Positions 18,872 to 27,460 of a stretch of DNA of 27,460 nucleotides are shown here, one piece after another. The position numbers and the translations under genes were made by a program. This DNA comes from Amphimedon queenslandica. Lineage: Eukaryota; Porifera; Demospongiae; Haplosclerida; Niphatidae. The stretch covers positions 217,742 to 245,201 of the forward strand of contig NW_003546271.1 of assembly GCF_000090795.2 (NCBI RefSeq). The letters run 5' to 3'. How positions within the stretch are numbered: position 1 is the first letter of the stretch; each line of letters opens with the position of its first letter. The notes under the pieces were generated by a model. It saw only the letters and a list, made by a program, of their open reading frames with translations, was not told the origin of the DNA and searched no databases.

Positions 18872-18881
18872 AATAAATAAA
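18872..18881 (+). terminator. Tandem AATAAA poly(A) signals
   Basis: Two overlapping AATAAA hexamers 10-20 nt after the TAA of the proline-rich gene. Confidence 0.5.
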
Positions 18882-18899
18882 CTTTTTCCTTAAATATAA

Positions 18900-19431
18900 C
18901 ACGATATAAAGTCAATTATCTTTCAGCGTAAAGCCAAAATTGAGTTTACAATAGAAATGCTCAAATAGTGATCAACAAGGCAAGCAAATCAAATATTTGA
19001 GCTTCAATCTTCCTACAATGTGATATACATAACTAATAAGAATGAGTAAGAAAATATTTACTGTCACCACAATTAATGAGATAAATAATTGAAAGAATTA
19101 TAGCCTTGTATCATAATCTATTACACAATCATAAGAAACTATGGAATCTCACAACCTTCTACTTTACTATGTATTCAATTGCTAACACTGACAATATAAA
19201 ACCTTTGCAGCTTGAAACATGCGCCTCATCTAGTGTGAAAGCACCACTGATCAAGGAGTTACAATGAAACATAATTTTACACTGATAATTATTAGAAATT
19301 AATTTAGATCCCACAAACGAAATGAGACAATAGCCTTAGACATTCACCATGCTATGAAAGTATTACTTACACCTTATTGCTGAATCTTTAAATCATTTGC
19401 AGCTGGAAATACCTGAAACGAGACGGTGCAG
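18900..19431. repeat. Non-coding; diverged copy related to 21480-21780
   Basis: Segments here (GTGAAAGCACCACTGATCAA at about 19237) resemble 21680-21710 (GTGAAAGAACTACTGATCAA) in the same order with neighbouring similarities, indicating an old dispersed or tandem duplication. No gene. Confidence 0.45.
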
Positions 19432-19440
19432 TATAAAAGG
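19432..19440 (+). promoter_or_regulatory. TATA box
   Basis: TATAAAAGG in a GC-rich local context. A CTTCCATTTTATT element sits about 30 nt downstream (19461-19473), where the start site is expected, and the first ATG of the ORF at 19485 follows. Confidence 0.6.
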
Positions 19441-19484
19441 CGGGGCCCTGGGCATGGTGGCTTCCATTTTATTCACGTGTAAAA

Positions 19485-19595
19485 ATGTCAGCTCTAGATG
19501 GTGTTGCTTTTTTAAGGAAAAACGCAGGAAGGGGTTTTGGTACCAAATGGACTTCCATTTTACTCTCAAAGAAGACAAGGACCAGTTCTAGTTAG
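19485..19595 (+). CDS. Short ORF downstream of a TATA box, probably first exon of a small or broken gene
   Basis: The ATG at 19485 gives a 36-residue peptide starting MSALDGVAFLRKNAGRGFG and ending in a Ser/Thr-rich run. Other frames remain open past its stop: one reads PVLVRLDQVRG near 19580, and another, about 19616-19780, reads a basic patch (GTKRRRW) and a long Ser-rich tail ending TAA. This pattern suggests one gene with frameshifts or unseen introns. Evidence for expression is only the well-placed TATA box and initiator-like element. I do not recognise the protein. Confidence 0.3.
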   Translation: MSALDGVAFLRKNAGRGFGTKWTSILLSKKTRTSSS

Positions 19596-20223
19596 GCTTG
19601 ATCAAGTTAGGGGTCTTTAGGCACCAAACGAAGGCGCTGGAACTGCTGTCTCATACTCGCCAATTTAGTTTTAAAAGAGAATCATTCTGAGGCTCTATCA
19701 CATGATACTAGTAGTTCTTCTGCTATGCTCAATACTTCAGGTAGTTCTAATATGTTTCAATTAGTGATTATATATAAATAAGGTATGGGTGATGTGGACG
19801 AACAGCAGCCATTTTGTGCATAGATATAGGATCGGCTATTGGGAAACATACATTAGTATTAGTGTGGTATGGTTGACCAAAGGAGGATCAGTTACAGACA
19901 GGTATTCTTTGTTAGTATTATTATTATTATTACTATTATTATCAACATCATCAAAACTATTTATAATTTTAGCTCGTCAAGTGATTTGTGCTGAACTTTG
20001 ATTCAATGCCAGTTGTGAGTCCTGTAATTGTAACTCAAGTTTATTAGGCACTAGATACAGAAGTATTATTTATAATGTAAAGTAATCATATGGTCGCATT
20101 AATATTTTTAGGCTCGTACTAGCATTATTCTTGTGCTGGCATAATACCATCACAGTACTGCCATATTTTTGTCGGCATTACTGAACACAGTTGGGAAGAG
20201 GTACATAGATACAGGAGGCTCCT

Positions 20224-20769
20224 CACCATCCCAACCCTATAATGTTTATATTTTTTAAAATTTAGAATAATATTTTTGTATTTACTTCCTCCAGTAGATC
20301 GTTGAATGTTACAACTGCTACCAGTACTAGGATCTGAATGAGGACCTTGTTGGGGTCTTTTGCTGGAACCACTTATACTTGATGATGGTGGCTGATATAT
20401 GGTAGTCGGCAGGGCTGTCTGGTCCCAGTGGTGGCAGTTCTTGGGCTGGTTTTCTGTGTAGTAGTGAGGGCTATTTCCTTGCCTACTATCACTTATTACC
20501 TGCCTGACAGCATCATTGACCGTGTTTCTTAGGCTGTTGGCTGATTTTTCAGAATATATATACAATATAATAATTGATAACAATGTAAAAATATTACTTC
20601 AAGTCAATTATATCATGTCTCTCCTTGCTATGCTTTCTAGGTTAACTCTCAACTTTGCTAATTTTAATGTTTTTATAATGTGGTTTGCTAGTGATTTAGC
20701 TATGACAAGAACAGTGTCAGTGCGGGAGCCATTTTGTTATTTACAAATTTCATTCAATCTGGACGCCAT
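20224..20769 (-). pseudogene. TATA-driven four-exon candidate gene, unrecognised product
   Basis: A model on the minus strand: exon 1 at 20769 (MASRLNEI), a 45-nt intron beginning GTAAAT and ending TCATAG, exon 2 encoding KSLANHIIKTLKLAKLRVNL and an ARRDM end, a 57-nt intron (GTAATA...AAATCAG ending 20541), exon 3 (20540-20286) encoding NSLRNTVNDAVRQVISDSRQ followed by a His/Pro/Ser/Gly-rich tail, a 48-nt intron (20285-20238), and a terminal exon stopping at 20226-20224. All phases agree across the junctions. The flaw is a TAA and a TGA just before the second donor, so the gene is either broken, misassembled or spliced differently there. Product unknown; the N-terminal half is helical and basic, the C-terminal half disordered. 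Confidence 0.4.
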
Positions 20770-20784
20770 ATTGTGCCGAGGGCA

Positions 20785-20793
20785 CCTTTTATA
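20785..20793 (-). promoter_or_regulatory. TATA box on the minus strand
   Basis: TATAAAAGG in reverse complement. The expected start site about 30 nt downstream falls near the second ATG (about 20757) and close to the AAAATGGCTCC element (about 20728-20740), so the ATG at 20769 may lie before the start site. Confidence 0.5.
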
Positions 20794-20829
20794 CTGTGGT
20801 CAATGGAAGCGATTTCATGACGTTGTGTG

Positions 20830-22440
20830 AATGGTTTTATAGTGCACCTTCTTGTTTAAAGCAAAGTAAGAAACATCAAAAACAGCAAGCAATGTAAACA
20901 CACAGGCTGCTATAATAAATATGTATATGTATATGCTATACTAAATATGTACATGTATATGCATGACATAACTTATGTTTGTCACAAACTTACATTACAA
21001 ACTACTAAAAAATAGATCTGCTCACAAAGAGGAATAACACTTCACCTTTTAAATCTATATCCAAATATGGCCTTATTCTTTCACACCATATTGCAGTCCT
21101 TGATAAAATATGTACCTGTGTAAATTATGAATGTAAAATTATAATGTAGCAACAAATTAATAGTAGAATACATGCTTTTCGCAACAATTAATAGACATAT
21201 ATGACGTGTATAGCTCCACAATGCATATTAAGCTCTTATTGAATCATACATGTATATGTACATACATGTACACTGTACATGTAATTTAGATTTACACCGT
21301 TCAATTTGCTAATTCATGTCATCCTGACTTAAGCTTCCTTTACGAGACCTGCATTGTGGAAATACACATAAATTTAACACATTACTACATTCCAATCTGC
21401 AAACAACTATTATTGTATTGTTAATGAGAACATTCATGCACACAACAAAAGATGCATTGGCAAGCATTCATTTATATTAAGTAGAGAAAGTACTTACTGC
21501 GGCCCTTATTAATGATTTAATGATCAAAAGAATGTACAATACGTACCCTAGGCTAGAATCATAACCTATAACAAAATAAATAAGACATTTTACAATACTC
21601 TCCATGTTACTACATATTCCATTACTTAGACTATAATAATATGAAATCTATACAGTTGTAAACTGGCACCTCCTACCGCGTGAAAGAACTACTGATCAAG
21701 GTGCTGCAACAAAACATTAAGTTACATATAATAAAAAAATTAACTTAGTTACAGCAATTTAAATCCAGAAATGCCTTTTTCATTATTATTGCTCATTCCA
21801 ATATCAAGCGAAGTATTGCTGAATCAGCAAATTATTGCCAGCTGTAATGATTACCTGTAAAGCATAGTAATAGAAACATATCAAAAGCAAACAATGTAAA
21901 CTCACAGGCTAATGATAACAATAGTACAAACAGTAATGGTAAACAAATTTTATTTATTACTAATCACATCAGCTTTTATATTCCTTGTAACTCAATTATA
22001 CATACTATCAATCAAATTACAATAGGAATAAATTGCATGCATGATAATCATCAAACACTACAAATACAAGAAATGCACTAATAATCCACTACATGTACAA
22101 TACACTGTGATAAACATGCACATGTTTGTCGTAAACATACTTTTGAGTCTCATTCCAAGTCAGACCTTACTCTTTAACACCACATGGTAGTCCTTGTTCC
22201 AATAAGTACCTGTAAAAGTATGAATGTGACATACTAACTAATAATGATAATGGTAGCATCTACAATGCTTCTGATTGGATCATACATATTTGTGCATGCA
22301 TGAGTATTAAACAATATATTGCTTACTAATGCTATTCTCAATTATGATACTTTCATGACCTGCTTAATATAAAATAACACTGTGTACATGAACAATTTCC
22401 AATATGCAAACAATATTTTTTGTTAATGAGAAGATCCACA
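20830..22440. repeat. Non-coding AT-rich region with diverged repeats spaced about 1 kb
   Basis: Pairs in direct orientation include CAATGTAAACACACAGGCT (about 20892) with CAATGTAAACTCACAGGCT (about 21892), and the segment CTTATTCTTTCACACCATAT (about 21073) with CTTACTCTTTAACACCACAT (about 22167), each followed by TAGTCCTTG/CAGTCCTTG and AAGTACCTGT or TGTACCTGT. A third diverged match is at about 22775-22797. No ORF; the array is old. Confidence 0.5.
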
Positions 22441-22464
22441 TGTTACAACAATTAAGAATGAAAG

Positions 22465-22655
22465 ATGTGCAACATCAGCTGGCAAACATTTAATATGCGC
22501 ACAGCATTGATGGCAGCATCATTCAAATGCACAACATTAGCCGTCAAGCATTAACTTAATAATGCGCACAGCATTGATGGCAGCATTATGCAAAACATCA
22601 GCTGGCAGGCATTTACATATATGTGATGCGTCAGCATTGATGGCAGCATTAACAT
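22465..22655. repeat. Minisatellite, three units of about 63-67 bp
   Basis: CAGCATTGATGGCAGCAT occurs at 22502-22519, 22569-22586 and 22632-22649, each preceded by a diverged CAACATCAGCTGGCAAGCAT-type half. A weaker copy of the second half is at about 21450-21475 (GATGCATTGGCAAGCATTCA). Confidence 0.8.
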
Positions 22656-22659
22656 GCAT

Positions 22660-23450
22660 GATGATCATTATTATATGTACAGAATTACTGCTTGAATAAT
22701 ACTACATGTAAAATAACAACTTTTAATGTTATTAAAGAATTTGTCTTGTCAGGACTTTCAAATTATTCAGTAGAGCCCCAATCCATAAGCACCTGTTATT
22801 TGTAAGAAACATGTAGTTCAAGCCACAAAAAAGATCAAGATTTGATAATGACAGTTCCTTCCATTTCTAACCCTCCGTCCTACATATAAATGATTGTCAC
22901 AAATTTGAATCAATGCTAAACTCTAATGAACTGTAAACCTCTTTCACACCCTCTCCCTTTTCATTATAGCAACAAATAATCAATATTCACTGTTATTTGT
23001 TATACCTTCATTAATCTAACTTCCTGAATGCAGTTAGATCTCTTCATACTGAGCAATACTGGGTGGATATGCACCAATGGTTTACACACACACACACATC
23101 ACTCACATTGCACATGCAGTGAAATATAAGTCACATTCAACAACCAATGTTTTTAGGATGATGAACCTCCCATACACCATACCCACTTTCCATCAACAAT
23201 CAATGCTTAAGAATTATTAATAGACTTAACTGCTAGGAAATGATTAGTAGTAACATGCTTCAAATACAAAGCAGGTGTATTAGTATCACAAAGAATGCCC
23301 TGGTTACCATATCTACCCATGCCAACAAAAGTAGGAGTTAGTGAATATGAACATATGGTTGTAACTAATATTTCAAATAGTGTAATAATCTCTGTCTCAG
23401 TAGCCCACACAATTTCTATACATTTTGAACTAATTTATGTAATTATATAT
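22660..23450. other. Non-coding; nothing recognised
   Basis: AT-rich, one short CA tract (about 23085-23098). The open frame at 23207-23410 on the minus strand has no recognisable content. Confidence 0.4.
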
Positions 23451-23862
23451 CAGGGGCGTTGCTGGGCTTGAAAGATTGGTAGGGCACTAGGTCGAGGAAG
23501 GAGAAGGAACTTTTTCGCGCAAAAAGCATGCCAAATTTTTGCCGTATCTCATTCATATTTATGGGGGGGGTGGTTACTTTTGGTTAATTGATTCATTGAT
23601 TAATTAATTAATGATCCTTTGACGTCCAAAATTCATAATGGCATTCATTTCCAGTAATAAATTGCCTAACTACAGACTGTATTTCTACATTATGAGTGAG
23701 TTGTTGGTGTGTTTGAAGAAGTAAGCAGTGATTGAGTCTTTCTGGATAGTTATTAAATGAATTAACTTGAAACAAAAACTAATTTTAATAAAAATGGATA
23801 CTGTTCTTCAAAATATTGGTGGGGCGACTGCCCTACCTGCCCCTTAGGCAGTGACGCCTCTG
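23451..23862. mobile_element. hAT-like MITE (about 412 bp)
   Basis: The left end CAGGGGCGTTGCTGGGC and right end (reverse complement CAGAGGCGTCACTGCC) are related inverted repeats; a TAGGGCA motif is also repeated inverted at about 23482 and 23828. The expected 8-bp flanks (TTATATAT and TTTATGCT) do not match well, so the target duplication is eroded or the limits are slightly off. Non-coding. Confidence 0.65.
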
Positions 23863-24159
23863 TTTATGCTTGAATATATGTGTGATGATATGAAGGTTCA
23901 CTCTTCAAGTTCAAATTCTTCAGATACCAACCAACTCTTTAAACAAAATAACCGTACTTATATACACAAATCATATGGGTTCTAATAAAATCCAGAATAC
24001 TGGACATATAATAATTGCTAACTAGTAGGTTCTAAAACATTACAAAACTTGTAATACATACAATTACATTCCGGAATGATCCCTAATCAACACATACATT
24101 ACACAAGAAAAATCAACGTAAACCACAACACATTATTAAGTACAATTTATCACATCTCC
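23863..24159. other. Non-coding spacer; nothing recognised
   Basis: AT-rich, closed in all frames. Confidence 0.4.
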
Positions 24160-25476
24160 TTCCACTTCAGATGAATAGAACAACTTTGTTGTTGAATCAG
24201 AGGTCCTCGTGATGGTCCATCAGCGTTACCATTGTCTTTCCCTCTTTTATACTGGATTCTGAATCTCCACTCCTGAAGATACAAACACCACCTGTTAGCC
24301 ATGCATTCCTTGACTTCATCCAATCTAGGCAGTATAAAGCATGGTGGTCTGTCTGAAGCAAGAACTCCTTTTCATACAAATAAACTGCCAGGGTCTGAAT
24401 AGCCCACACAATTGCCAAGCATTCTTTTCCACAATAGAATATCTGTTTTCTTTCGGAAGCAGTTTTCGGCTCGCATAAACCAGTGGATGCTCCACTCCAT
24501 CATTGTCTAATTGGCTGAGGACTGCTCCCACACCTCTGTTAGATGGATCCATTTGTAGGATCATCTCCTTATTCAGATTGGGTGACCTCAATACAGGAGC
24601 GTCACAAGGCAGTATTTTTAGCAGTATAAACGCCTGGTCACACTCCCCTGTCCAGTCAAATACCTTTAAGTTTTTCTTTGTGAAATCAGAAAAAGGAGCT
24701 GCAACACTTGCGAAGTGAGGAATGAATTTCCAGTAGTATCCTACTAGTCGAAGAAATGACCTCACATCAGTCTTTGACATAGGTTTTGGATAGTCCCTCA
24801 CAGCTGCAATGTTTGAGACTTCAGACTTCACTTGTTCCCTTCCAATCTTGTGTCCCAGATAGACAACCTCAGACATTCCAATCTTACACTTTTTGGTATT
24901 GGCTGTAAGTCCTGCCGCACGAAGTCAAGTCAAAACTTCTTCGATGTGTTCCATGTGGTCCTCTCAAGTTTTCACTATAAATGGCAATGTCATCAATGTA
25001 GGCCCCTGCAAATCCCTCTGTGCCTCGTAACACTTGATCCACTAACCGCTGAAATGTGGCAGGTGCCCCTTGCAATCCAAATGACATCATTGTAAATTGA
25101 TATAATTCAAAAGGAGTAACAAATGCTGTCTTATCCTGAGAGACTTCATCAACAGGTATCTGCCAATATCCTTTGTTTAAATCCAGTGTGGCGATCAATC
25201 TCCCTTTTCCGATCCGATCAATCATCTCCACTCTTGCACGGGGTATGCATCAAACTTCGACACCCTGTTAACCTTCCGATAATCCACACATACCTGGATG
25301 TCACCATCTTTTTTCGGAACAATACCCATTGGTGATGCCCACTCGCTGCACAAATGTCTAATCACTCCCACTGTTCCATACTTTGCAGTTCCTTCCTCAC
25401 AGCTTCATACATGGCGTGTGACAATCTATGTGGTCGTTGTCGGCTTGGTGTAACATCTACTTGTATCTGATGATAA
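24160..25476 (-). pseudogene. Ty3/gypsy pol relic: reverse transcriptase and RNase H
   Basis: Minus strand, N to C. It starts at about 25476 with HQIQVDVTPSRQRPHRL, then (after shifts) WASPMGIVPKKDG-type and VCVDYRKVN-type residues (about 25345-25265), LIATLDLNKGYWQIPV, the FGLQGAPATFQRLV block, the catalytic YIDDIAIYS (about 24985-25010), and LGHKIG and RSFLRLVGYYWKFIPHFA (thumb/connection). The RNase H follows, with LQMDPSNRGVGAVLSQ (normally a catalytic Asp in DAS), [19 protein letters not shown] and finally [12 protein letters not shown] (about 24195-24245). Frameshifts occur near 25240, 24940, 24430 and 24245, so it is inactive. No protease, integrase or LTR is present. Its N-terminal edge meets the transposase relic at about 25470. 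Confidence 0.85.
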
Positions 25477-25980
25477 GAAAGGAGAGAAGTTTTATTATGA
25501 TATACGTGGACTATCTCCTGTTGAACATTCAATATTTGTAGGGGGGTGACAGATTGAATGCCTTGTCATTCTCACAAATTGAAGATTATGAACTTTATGA
25601 GATAAACATTGATGGTGTAAACTTTTGTAACTTTCATAAAAGGTGTGTTTAATTCCTATTTTGCAACCATTTATTGGAAGAAACAGGAATTCAATTGTAG
25701 TGTTGGACAATGCAAAGATTTCTTATGTTCATGTTGCTGAATTAATATATAATGCTGGAGCACTTGTACAATACTTACCTCCTTTAGCCCAGATTTTAAC
25801 CCTCTTGAAGAAGTATTTGCAAAAGTTAAGACCTATCTCAGAGCATGTAATGTTGCATATCAGTCAACAAGCATTCCAGAACTTATTGCAAGTGCGATTT
25901 GTTCAGTCACAGATCAAGATTGCACTAATTTTTTTGAAACATGCTGGATACACTCAATGAAATGGACAATTATTCAATGA
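25465..25980 (+). pseudogene. Tc1/IS630-type (DDE) transposase relic, C-terminal half
   Basis: The plus strand reads KGEKFYYDIRGLSPVEHSIF, an ILQPFIGRNRNS segment, IVVLDNAKI with the second catalytic Asp, ELIYNAGALVQYLPP, and, after a frameshift near 25780, SPDFNPLEEVFAKVKTYLR, with the third acidic residue, then a C-terminal tail ending at TGA 25978-25980. A one-base shift in the G run at about 25541-25546 breaks the N-terminal part. The family motif LDNAxIH...G..YLPP.SPD.NPIE is clear. The N-terminal DNA-binding half and the first Asp are absent. Confidence 0.85.
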
Positions 25981-26148
25981 TTGTAATTAAATGATACATC
26001 ATTATTAGTGATAATCAAAATAATTACAATTAACAATAATGATAGACTAAATGATCACAAAAATAATAATTACAGAATCACACAATTTACATGCACATGT
26101 GCTTATTATAGCTTTTATTTACAAATACATGTAATAACACTTATTATG
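25981..26148. other. AT-rich spacer with a short inverted repeat
   Basis: TTGTAATTAAAT (about 25979-25990) and AATTACAAT (about 26022-26031) are inverted. They may be the tail of the transposase element or simply AT-rich sequence. Confidence 0.3.
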
Positions 26149-26629
26149 CTACAAATTGTCTAACTGACTAAAAAGGTTGTCTCGTGTTTCGAGGTACTGC
26201 ACTTCAGTAATGGCACCTTTCTCAAATATGCTGTGAACCATGTCAATTACTTTAGCAATTTTACTTGAAGGTCAATTTTATGTCCAGGAGATACTGTAGT
26301 TGACGCTTTGGGTGGAGAGGATACCTTACATTTAGCTTTAGGATTAGACCAAATGGGTCCATTTGGTGGTACATCTTTACTCTTATGTTGCTGAAAATCA
26401 ATTGCTTCTTTCCAAAGTTTGCACTGCACACTGACATTCTTGTCTCTATGCTTTTCCTTAAGTTCTTCAGCCAGTTTATCAACCCGTTGTACCTTTGTAA
26501 CAGAAGATGACACCTTTTGTTTTTTAGACGGTGGTTCAGAATCTGAATCTGAATCAATACACACTACTCTATTATTCACTGACCCATCACACCAGAGCAC
26601 ATTTTTAGTACAATTTGTCGTAATTCTGA
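26149..26629 (-). pseudogene. Unrecognised nuclear-type protein, frameshifted near the C terminus
   Basis: The minus strand is open from about 26629 to 26247 without a clear ATG (a GTG at 26600 is not a likely start), so upstream exons are expected. The sequence has CIDSDSDSEPPSKKQK, an acidic Ser run followed by a basic patch that looks like a nuclear localisation signal, then VDKLAEELKEKHRDKN and LWKEAIDFQQHKSKDVPPNG, and SPGHKIDLQ. A shift near 26270 leads to AKVIDMVHSIFEKGAITEV and QYLETRDNLFSQLDNL, ending TAG 26149-26151, which has the look of a conserved C-terminal helix pair. The architecture reminds me of small proteins accompanying transposons in sponges and cnidarians, but I cannot name a family. 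Confidence 0.45.
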
Positions 26630-26639
26630 CTTAATGTCA

Positions 26640-27200
26640 TCTGTGTCCACAAAACCATAGATATTATACACCGAACAGGATTGGAAACTGATCACGGGAG
26701 CGCATTATCAGCCCTAATCAAGCAGGTGTGACTAGGCTGTTTTTATTAATGAGCCTGCCCGCGCTAATTAACAAAGCTAAGCTGCTTCTCTTGTATATTT
26801 TGAACTTTTTGGGACACTTTTGAGCAAAGAAGGGCATTTAAGATCCCAGGTATGTTACAGTAAGCTCCACTACACTCTTTTACATGCCACTAAACATGTT
26901 AAGTTTTTAAATACTTTGCTTTAATTTTGCAGTGCTCGATGTTTTAAGTTTCCTTTTATGATAGACTTTTGGGACTCTATTAGAGGCACTTATGCTATTT
27001 GGGCTTGCATGTTATCATTTTTTAACTAGACATGAGATATTTTTGTGCCACTAAACTATTATAATTGTTGTATTTTTTACCGTAGTGATGGGTAGAAGGA
27101 AGTTCAGGCTTAAGCCGGATTTACAATATGACATTACCCTATTGTTTTGTCCAACAGAGCGTTTTGAGCGTCGAACGTCATTTTGTAAACATATATCGTC
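26640..27200. other. Intergenic region between divergent genes
   Basis: No ORF with recognisable content. It separates the minus-strand unknown gene from the plus-strand MADF gene and may contain promoters for both. CpG content rises after about 27140. Confidence 0.4.
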
Positions 27201-27211
27201 AATGCAGGCGT

Positions 27212-27273
27212 AGCTCAACGTTCGCAACGCTGGAATTGAGCAAAATTCAATTCCAGCGTCAACGTTTGAGCGT
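27212..27273. promoter_or_regulatory. CpG-rich inverted repeat in the MADF gene promoter
   Basis: A perfect 13-bp stem ACGCTGGAATTGA (27227-27239) and its complement (27247-27259) surround a 7-nt loop. Imperfect pairing extends to about 27 nt per arm through GCTCAACGTT-type sequence. TTGAGCGTC also occurs at about 27164 and 27266. It could be a binding site array, or the end of a Harbinger-like element. Confidence 0.55.
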
Positions 27274-27275
27274 CT

Positions 27276-27302
27276 GACCAATCAGATTTACCTGGCCACG
27301 TG
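27276..27302 (+). promoter_or_regulatory. CCAAT box and E-box upstream of the MADF gene
   Basis: GACCAATCAG (27276-27285) fits the NF-Y consensus, and CACGTG (27297-27302) is a canonical E-box. Both lie within 60 bp of the ATG, a typical proximal promoter arrangement. Confidence 0.5.
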
Positions 27303-27332
27303 CTTTTTTAATAATTACATCATTTCCAGAGG

Positions 27333-27460
27333 ATGGAAAACATGGAGGAAAGGCTAGTAGAAGCTGTGAGGGATTATCCGTGCTTATGGCAAATACAATC
27401 TCGTTCCTATAAAGATCTAAGAGCGAAAGAGAACGCCTGGAAGGCTGTTGCCTTAAAGGT
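27333..27460 (+). CDS. MADF-domain protein, first exon (partial at window end)
   Basis: The ATG at 27333 opens a 42-codon frame (MENMEERLVEAVRDYPCLWQ, then SRSYKDLRAKENAWKAVA) that runs to AAG/GT at the last two bases, either a splice donor or simply continuing. The pattern LV.AV..YPCLW..... YKD...K..AW..VA is the N-terminal half of the MADF (Myb/SANT-like) DNA-binding domain, found in transcription regulators and in the second protein of PIF/Harbinger transposons. The reading is free of lesions, unlike most of the window, and the preceding 60 bp hold CCAAT and E-box elements. A second ATG four codons in is an alternative start. Host gene or Harbinger-derived cannot be decided from one exon. 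Confidence 0.75.
   Translation, partial: MENMEERLVEAVRDYPCLWQIQSRSYKDLRAKENAWKAVALK

Noticed and set aside
24503..25335. Plus-strand open frames opposite the gypsy relic
   Set aside because: Antisense shadows; the minus strand carries the RT and RNase H motifs.
1..27460. tRNA, rRNA, CRISPR arrays or prokaryotic operons
   Set aside because: No cloverleaf-like segment, no regularly spaced short repeats with unique spacers, and all recognised genes are eukaryotic with introns or transposon-derived.

Overview
The window looks like nuclear DNA of a compact, AT-rich metazoan genome, most likely a demosponge, although a cnidarian or another early-branching animal cannot be excluded. The reasons are the very short GT-AG introns (45, 48, 48, 48, 56 and 57 nt in the genes modelled here), the mix of animal transposon classes (a Helitron with an OTU protease, P-like, hAT, Tc1/IS630-like, Ty3/gypsy and BEL/Pao), eukaryotic promoter elements (TATAAAAGG, CCAAT box, E-box) and poly(A) signals. 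There is no prokaryotic signature. A 66-base N run shows it is part of a scaffold. No family was confirmed by a search; names come from motif recognition.

Layout. At 3-344 (+) lies the 3' end of a retroelement reverse-transcriptase ORF, which abuts a large decayed Helitron on the minus strand (345-5621). The Helitron reads N to C from high to low coordinates: a hydrophobic leader with a 2A-like motif and Cys/His pairs; a DUF6570-like region; an OTU cysteine-protease domain; a Rep (HUH) domain with a large internal deletion and a damaged HUH motif; and a PIF1-type helicase broken by frameshifts. A 241-bp MITE with perfect 33-bp inverted ends sits between the Rep/helicase linker and the helicase. 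At 6813-8909 (-) is a multi-exon P-element-like transposase pseudogene.

From 10.2 to 13.9 kb there is a nest of DNA transposons. A 343-bp hAT-type MITE has a perfect 8-bp target duplication. Two ~281-bp direct repeats (about 95% identical) flank a spliced retroelement gag gene. A 1.27-kb hAT-type element, also with a perfect 8-bp target duplication, carries an internal foldback MITE. At 14.99-15.57 kb a large imperfect palindrome contains the assembly gap in one arm. A BEL/Pao gag relic (16.08-16.96 kb) and a long-TIR element (17.1-17.8 kb) follow.

The 18.3-20.8 kb stretch is the most gene-like. It holds a proline-rich protein with an Arg/Gly-rich tail (+), and two convergent transcription units that each have a canonical TATA box and start near a CCATTTT-type element. 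The 18.9-23.4 kb region is mostly diverged, non-coding tandem or dispersed repeat. A hAT-like MITE (23.45-23.86 kb), a Ty3/gypsy RT-RNase H relic (-) and a Tc1/IS630-type transposase relic (+), the last two meeting head to head near 25.47 kb, come next. An unrecognised nuclear-type protein (-) at 26.15-26.63 kb and the first exon of a MADF-domain gene (+), intact to the window edge, close the window.

Overall this is a transposon graveyard with a few candidate host genes. I see no gene cluster acting as a defence system or pathway. The most interesting items are the composite Helitron (OTU plus relic 2A leader), the hAT-bearing duplication around the gag gene, the palindrome at the assembly gap, the TATA-driven short-intron gene at 20.2-20.8 kb, and the palindrome-bearing promoter of the MADF gene.
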